A stretch of DNA of 15,412 nt, taken from JBDRLH01 sp043813215 (GTDB taxonomy: Bacteria > Patescibacteriota > Minisyncoccia > Minisyncoccales > JAQTPW01). Below, one piece after another: positions 13,627 to 15,412 of the stretch; position 1 is the first letter of the stretch; each line of letters starts with the position of its first letter. The DNA is taken from contig JBDRLH010000022.1 of the NCBI GenBank assembly GCA_043813215.1, positions 1-15,412 on the forward strand. The letters are read 5' to 3'. A program made the translations under genes and the position numbers. The notes under the pieces are model-generated. The model saw only the letters and a list, made by a program, of their open reading frames with translations, was not told the origin of the DNA and ran no database searches.

Positions 13627-14256
13627 CTATTTATTAAAAGTTTCTTTTATCACTTTTATGCTGTCTTTGGGCATTATCAAATATTCAAAAGTCATAACAT
13701 CCAAACAATTCAAATCTTTAGCCTGGACGGTCGAGATGCCCGCGATATTTTTTGAGGCTCGAATCAAATTCTTATCCATAGACGATAAAGCGAGCAATGC
13801 GCTCTCTCCCTTTGGAGGAAGTTTTCTCAAAATCTCGGCCATTAACTTGGTTTTTGCTTTTTCCAATTTTAAATCTTCCAAAATTATCAAAAAATTATTT
13901 TTTACTTTATCCGAAAGCGCCATAAAAAGCGCCTGCCTTTTCATCCTGCTTGGAATTCCTTTTTTGAAAATAGCTTCTGCTTTTGGGCCAAAAGTGATTC
14001 CGCCATGGCGCCAGATGGGTGATCTGGTGCTGCCGTGCCTTGCCCGACCCGTTCCTTTTTGTCGCCAGGGTTTTCTGCCTCCGCCTGAAACTTCTCCCCT
14101 GCCCTTGGTATCGGCCAACACCTGCCTCCTGTTTCCTGACTGCGCCACCACTACCTGATGCACCAGGTCGCGGTTCATTTTCACGTCAAAAATCTCCTTG
14201 GGCAATAAGACTTCTCCAATATTTTCTCCATTTTGATTGTAAGCTGTTGTTTTCAT
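13627..14256 (-). CDS. rplD: 50S ribosomal protein L4 (uL4)
   Basis: L4 binds 23S rRNA, and its long loop lines the exit tunnel. In E. coli it also represses its own operon. The 209-residue product shows the basic tunnel loop at about 41-90, including GGGRKPWRQKGTGRARHGS and the SPIWRHGGITFGPK block, followed by the globular C-terminal half. The length is near the usual 200. The stop TAG lies two bases before the rplW ATG, which suggests translational coupling. It could be the ligand for the upstream leader, but that is inference from E. coli. The bases before the ATG contain no Shine-Dalgarno. Confidence 0.97.
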   Translation of the reverse strand: MKTTAYNQNGENIGEVLLPKEIFDVKMNRDLVHQVVVAQSGNRRQVLADTKGRGEVSGGGRKPWRQKGTGRARHGSTRSPIWRHGGITFGPKAEAIFKKGIPSRMKRQALFMALSDKVKNNFLIILEDLKLEKAKTKLMAEILRKLPPKGESALLALSSMDKNLIRASKNIAGISTVQAKDLNCLDVMTFEYLIMPKDSIKVIKETFNK

Positions 14257-14271
14257 ATGATATCAGAGAAC

Positions 14272-14877
14272 TTACCCTCTGATTTCAAGCAGCGTTCCTC
14301 GCCTTCCTGGCACTGCTCCTCTGACGGCGATTAAATTATTTTCTAAATCAATTTTTGCAATTTTTAAATTTTTAACCGAGACTCTTTCGGCTCCCATGTG
14401 ACCAGCCATCCTTCTGCCTTTATTGACGTGCTCGGGGACCGAAGACCCCGTAGAGCCCGGCGTCCTAAGTTCATGTTTTGTACCGTGCGAAGTGGAAGAT
14501 CTGCCGCGAAACCCATGCCTTTTCATTACTCCTTGGAAACCCTTTCCTTTTGAGATCCCGGAAATTTTCACCCTGTCCCCTTCTTTAAAAATTGATGCGT
14601 CAATTTTTTTCCCTAATTCATAATTCTTAATTCCCTCTTCTGATTCCCTGAATTCTCTCAAGCATTTAAAGGGTTTCTTCGCTTGCGGCTTTTTAATCCT
14701 GTTTTGTTTTTCAATCTTTAAAAAACCCAATTGGATCGACTCGTAGCCGTCTTTATCTGAGGTTTTTAACTGTAAAACTTCGCAAGGGCCCGCTTCAATT
14801 AAAGTCACCGGAACTACCTTTCCGTTTTGGTCAAACATCTGCGTCATGCCAATTTTTTGGCCCAATATGGATTTCAT
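14272..14877 (-). CDS. rplC: 50S ribosomal protein L3 (uL3)
   Basis: L3 is an early-assembly 23S-binding protein whose loop reaches the peptidyl transferase centre. I start it at the ATG at 14877, giving MKSILGQKIGMTQMF, the usual family N-terminus. A GTG five codons upstream (14892) is in frame but lies inside the leader hairpin and would add the unconserved MPRFY. The product is 201 residues, close to the E. coli length. The central loop has SHGTKHELRTPGSTG and KGRRMAGHMG; the stretch that carries the methylated Gln150 in E. coli reads GSTGSSVPEH, without an obvious equivalent Gln. It is the first gene after the promoter and leader, 15 nt before rplD. No Shine-Dalgarno is visible. Confidence 0.96.
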   Translation of the reverse strand: MKSILGQKIGMTQMFDQNGKVVPVTLIEAGPCEVLQLKTSDKDGYESIQLGFLKIEKQNRIKKPQAKKPFKCLREFRESEEGIKNYELGKKIDASIFKEGDRVKISGISKGKGFQGVMKRHGFRGRSSTSHGTKHELRTPGSTGSSVPEHVNKGRRMAGHMGAERVSVKNLKIAKIDLENNLIAVRGAVPGRRGTLLEIRG

Positions 14878-14972
14878 ATAAAAACGGGGCACTAACCCCG
14901 TGAATTTGTTTCGGATTAGTACTTATTCTATTTTTCAGTCATCTGACCTACTTAATAGATAGTATACTCATA
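14878..14972 (-). promoter_or_regulatory. rplC operon leader, candidate attenuator
   Basis: Two exclusive folds are visible on the minus strand. Hairpin A: ACGGGG (14901-14896), loop TTAGTG, CCCCGT (14889-14884), then TTTTT ending at 14880, two bases before the rplC ATG. This looks like an intrinsic terminator. Hairpin B: GTACTAATCC (14922-14913) pairs with GGGTTAGTGC (14898-14889), 10 bp with two G-U pairs, and uses the 5' arm and loop of A. Farther upstream, ATTAAGTA (14956-14949) could pair with TACTAAT (14921-14915) and release A. The design resembles terminator/antiterminator leaders. In E. coli the S10 operon is controlled by attenuation through L4. Function here is inference. Confidence 0.55.
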
Positions 14973-14978
14973 CATAGA

Positions 14979-15007
14979 AGTATATATTAAGGCAAACATA
15001 ATGTCAA
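14979..15007 (-). promoter_or_regulatory. Sigma70-type promoter for the rplC operon
   Basis: Minus-strand TTGACA (15007-15002) matches the -35 consensus exactly. After a 17-bp spacer comes TATACT (14984-14979), one base off the -10 consensus. The -35 box begins five bases beyond the T tract of the rpsJ terminator, so one transcription unit ends where the next starts. The predicted start point is near 14972, giving a 5' leader of about 95 nt before the rplC ATG. Confidence 0.85.
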
Positions 15008-15012
15008 CAGTT

Positions 15013-15047
15013 AAAACTAAAACCCCCCACCATTATGTGGTAGGGGG
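15013..15047 (-). terminator. Rho-independent terminator after rpsJ
   Basis: Read on the minus strand, CCCCCTACCA (15047-15038) pairs with TGGTGGGGGG (15032-15023). This gives a 10-bp stem with one G-U pair and a 5-nt loop, followed directly by TTTTAGTTTT (15022-15013). It starts 13 nt after the rpsJ stop codon. The GC-rich stem and the T tract are in the right order only for minus-strand transcription. Confidence 0.9.
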
Positions 15048-15060
15048 CTGAATTATTTCT

Positions 15061-15402
15061 TCACATTTTTATCTCTATATCCACTCCGGCGGGAAGATTA
15101 AGACTCATGAGCGCGTCGATGACTTTCTGGCTTGGCGATAAAATATCGATCAGGCGTTTGTGCGTTCTCATTTCAAATTGTTCCCTGGCATCCTTGTGGA
15201 CGAATGAAGAACGGTTGACCGTGAATTTATCTATTTCGGTCGGCAAGGGCACCGGCCCTAAAACCTCTGCGCCGTAGCGCAAGGCCGTTTCAACAATTTG
15301 TTTTGCCGAACTGTCAATTACTTTATGGTCGTAAGCTCTCAATTTTATGCGGATTTTTTGTTTCTGATCCGTTGTTTCTTGTGTGCTGGTTTTCTTTATC
15401 AT
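15061..15402 (-). CDS. rpsJ: 30S ribosomal protein S10 (uS10)
   Basis: S10 is a small-subunit head protein that also acts in NusB/NusE antitermination. The 113-residue product has the S10 start IRIKLRAYDH (residues 17-26), GPVPLPT (49-55) and the FEMRTHKRLIDI block (76-87). The first 16 residues are a polar extension not present in most S10 proteins. The ATG at 15400-15402 lies 10 bases from the window edge, so its upstream context cannot be judged. The gene is followed by a strong terminator and a new promoter, so it is inferred to end an upstream transcript, perhaps the str operon (fusA/tuf), rather than to start the rplC operon. Stop is TGA. The family call is certain. Confidence 0.97.
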   Translation of the reverse strand: MIKKTSTQETTDQKQKIRIKLRAYDHKVIDSSAKQIVETALRYGAEVLGPVPLPTEIDKFTVNRSSFVHKDAREQFEMRTHKRLIDILSPSQKVIDALMSLNLPAGVDIEIKM

Positions 15403-15412
15403 CTCGCGCTCT

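Noticed and set aside
13658..14158. Plus-strand 166-codon open frame opposite rplD
   Set aside because: It is fully antisense to a certain L4 gene, has no recognisable motif and no promoter; all other long plus-strand frames are likewise shadows of minus-strand genes.
14433..14450. Hairpin with a cUUCGg loop on the minus strand (CGGGG, UU mismatch, C-UUCG-G) inside rplC
   Set aside because: It encodes part of the expected L3 segment GSSVPEH, has no T tract, and is best explained by codon use.
14878..14892. GTG at 14892 as the rplC start
   Set aside because: It would add MPRFY ahead of the conserved MKSILGQKIGMTQ and lies inside the leader hairpin; the ATG at 14877 fits the family.
1..15412. 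Alternative genetic code (UGA as Gly, as in Gracilibacteria/Absconditabacteria)
   Set aside because: UGA ends several conserved proteins at their normal lengths and no conserved Gly is read from an in-frame UGA.
1..15412. CRISPR array, tRNA, rRNA, insertion sequence or prophage
   Set aside because: No regularly spaced repeats, no cloverleaf or rRNA-like segment, and no transposase or integrase motif; coding is continuous.

Overview
The window is a ribosomal-protein superoperon. All 27 genes I can support read on the minus strand, from S10 at the right edge to an RNase H-like protein near the left. The DNA is AT-rich and UGA acts as a stop (rpsJ, rpsQ, rplX, adk, galT), so code 11 applies. 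uL30 is missing between S5 and L15, and the proteins have shapes typical of Candidate Phyla Radiation (Patescibacteria) bacteria: a divergent L15, lysine-rich tails on L22, L23 and S19, and a short triosephosphate isomerase. A CPR bacterium is the likely source. Parcubacteria is a weaker guess, made partly on a palindrome-encoded FAKATE peptide in L22.

Layout in transcription order. (1) 15402-15061: rpsJ (S10), closed by a strong intrinsic terminator. (2) 15007-14878: a sigma70-type promoter (TTGACA, 17 bp, TATACT) and a leader of about 95 nt. The leader can fold into two exclusive structures, a terminator-like hairpin touching the rplC start codon or a 10-bp anti-hairpin. (3) 14877-5970: rplC, rplD, rplW, rplB, rpsS, rplV, rpsC, rplP, rpmC, rpsQ, rplN, rplX, rplE, rpsN, rpsH, rplF, rplR, rpsE, rplO, tightly packed. 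(4) 5941-3191: secY, adk, map, overlapping. (5) 3170-183: a family-2 glycosyltransferase, galT, tpiA and a YkuK/DUF458-like gene, in the place where infA, rpmJ and the alpha operon commonly sit. (6) 143-1: an intrinsic terminator, then a perfect TTGACA-17-TATAAT promoter with an extended -10, then the start of a leader that can form a pseudoknot and runs off the window.

The core genes supply about half of the ribosomal proteins together with the SecY translocon channel, adenylate kinase and the aminopeptidase that trims nascent chains. The four downstream genes add central carbon and sugar-nucleotide metabolism and polyprenyl-linked glycan synthesis, tied by overlaps or short gaps to the same transcript. 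None of the 26 starts whose upstream sequence is visible has a properly spaced Shine-Dalgarno motif; most are preceded by A/T-rich sequence.

The best candidate for something undescribed is the rplC leader switch. Next are the structured leader at the left edge, the N-terminally shortened L2, and the small palindromic or repeated insertions in the extensions of L22, L23 and S5.
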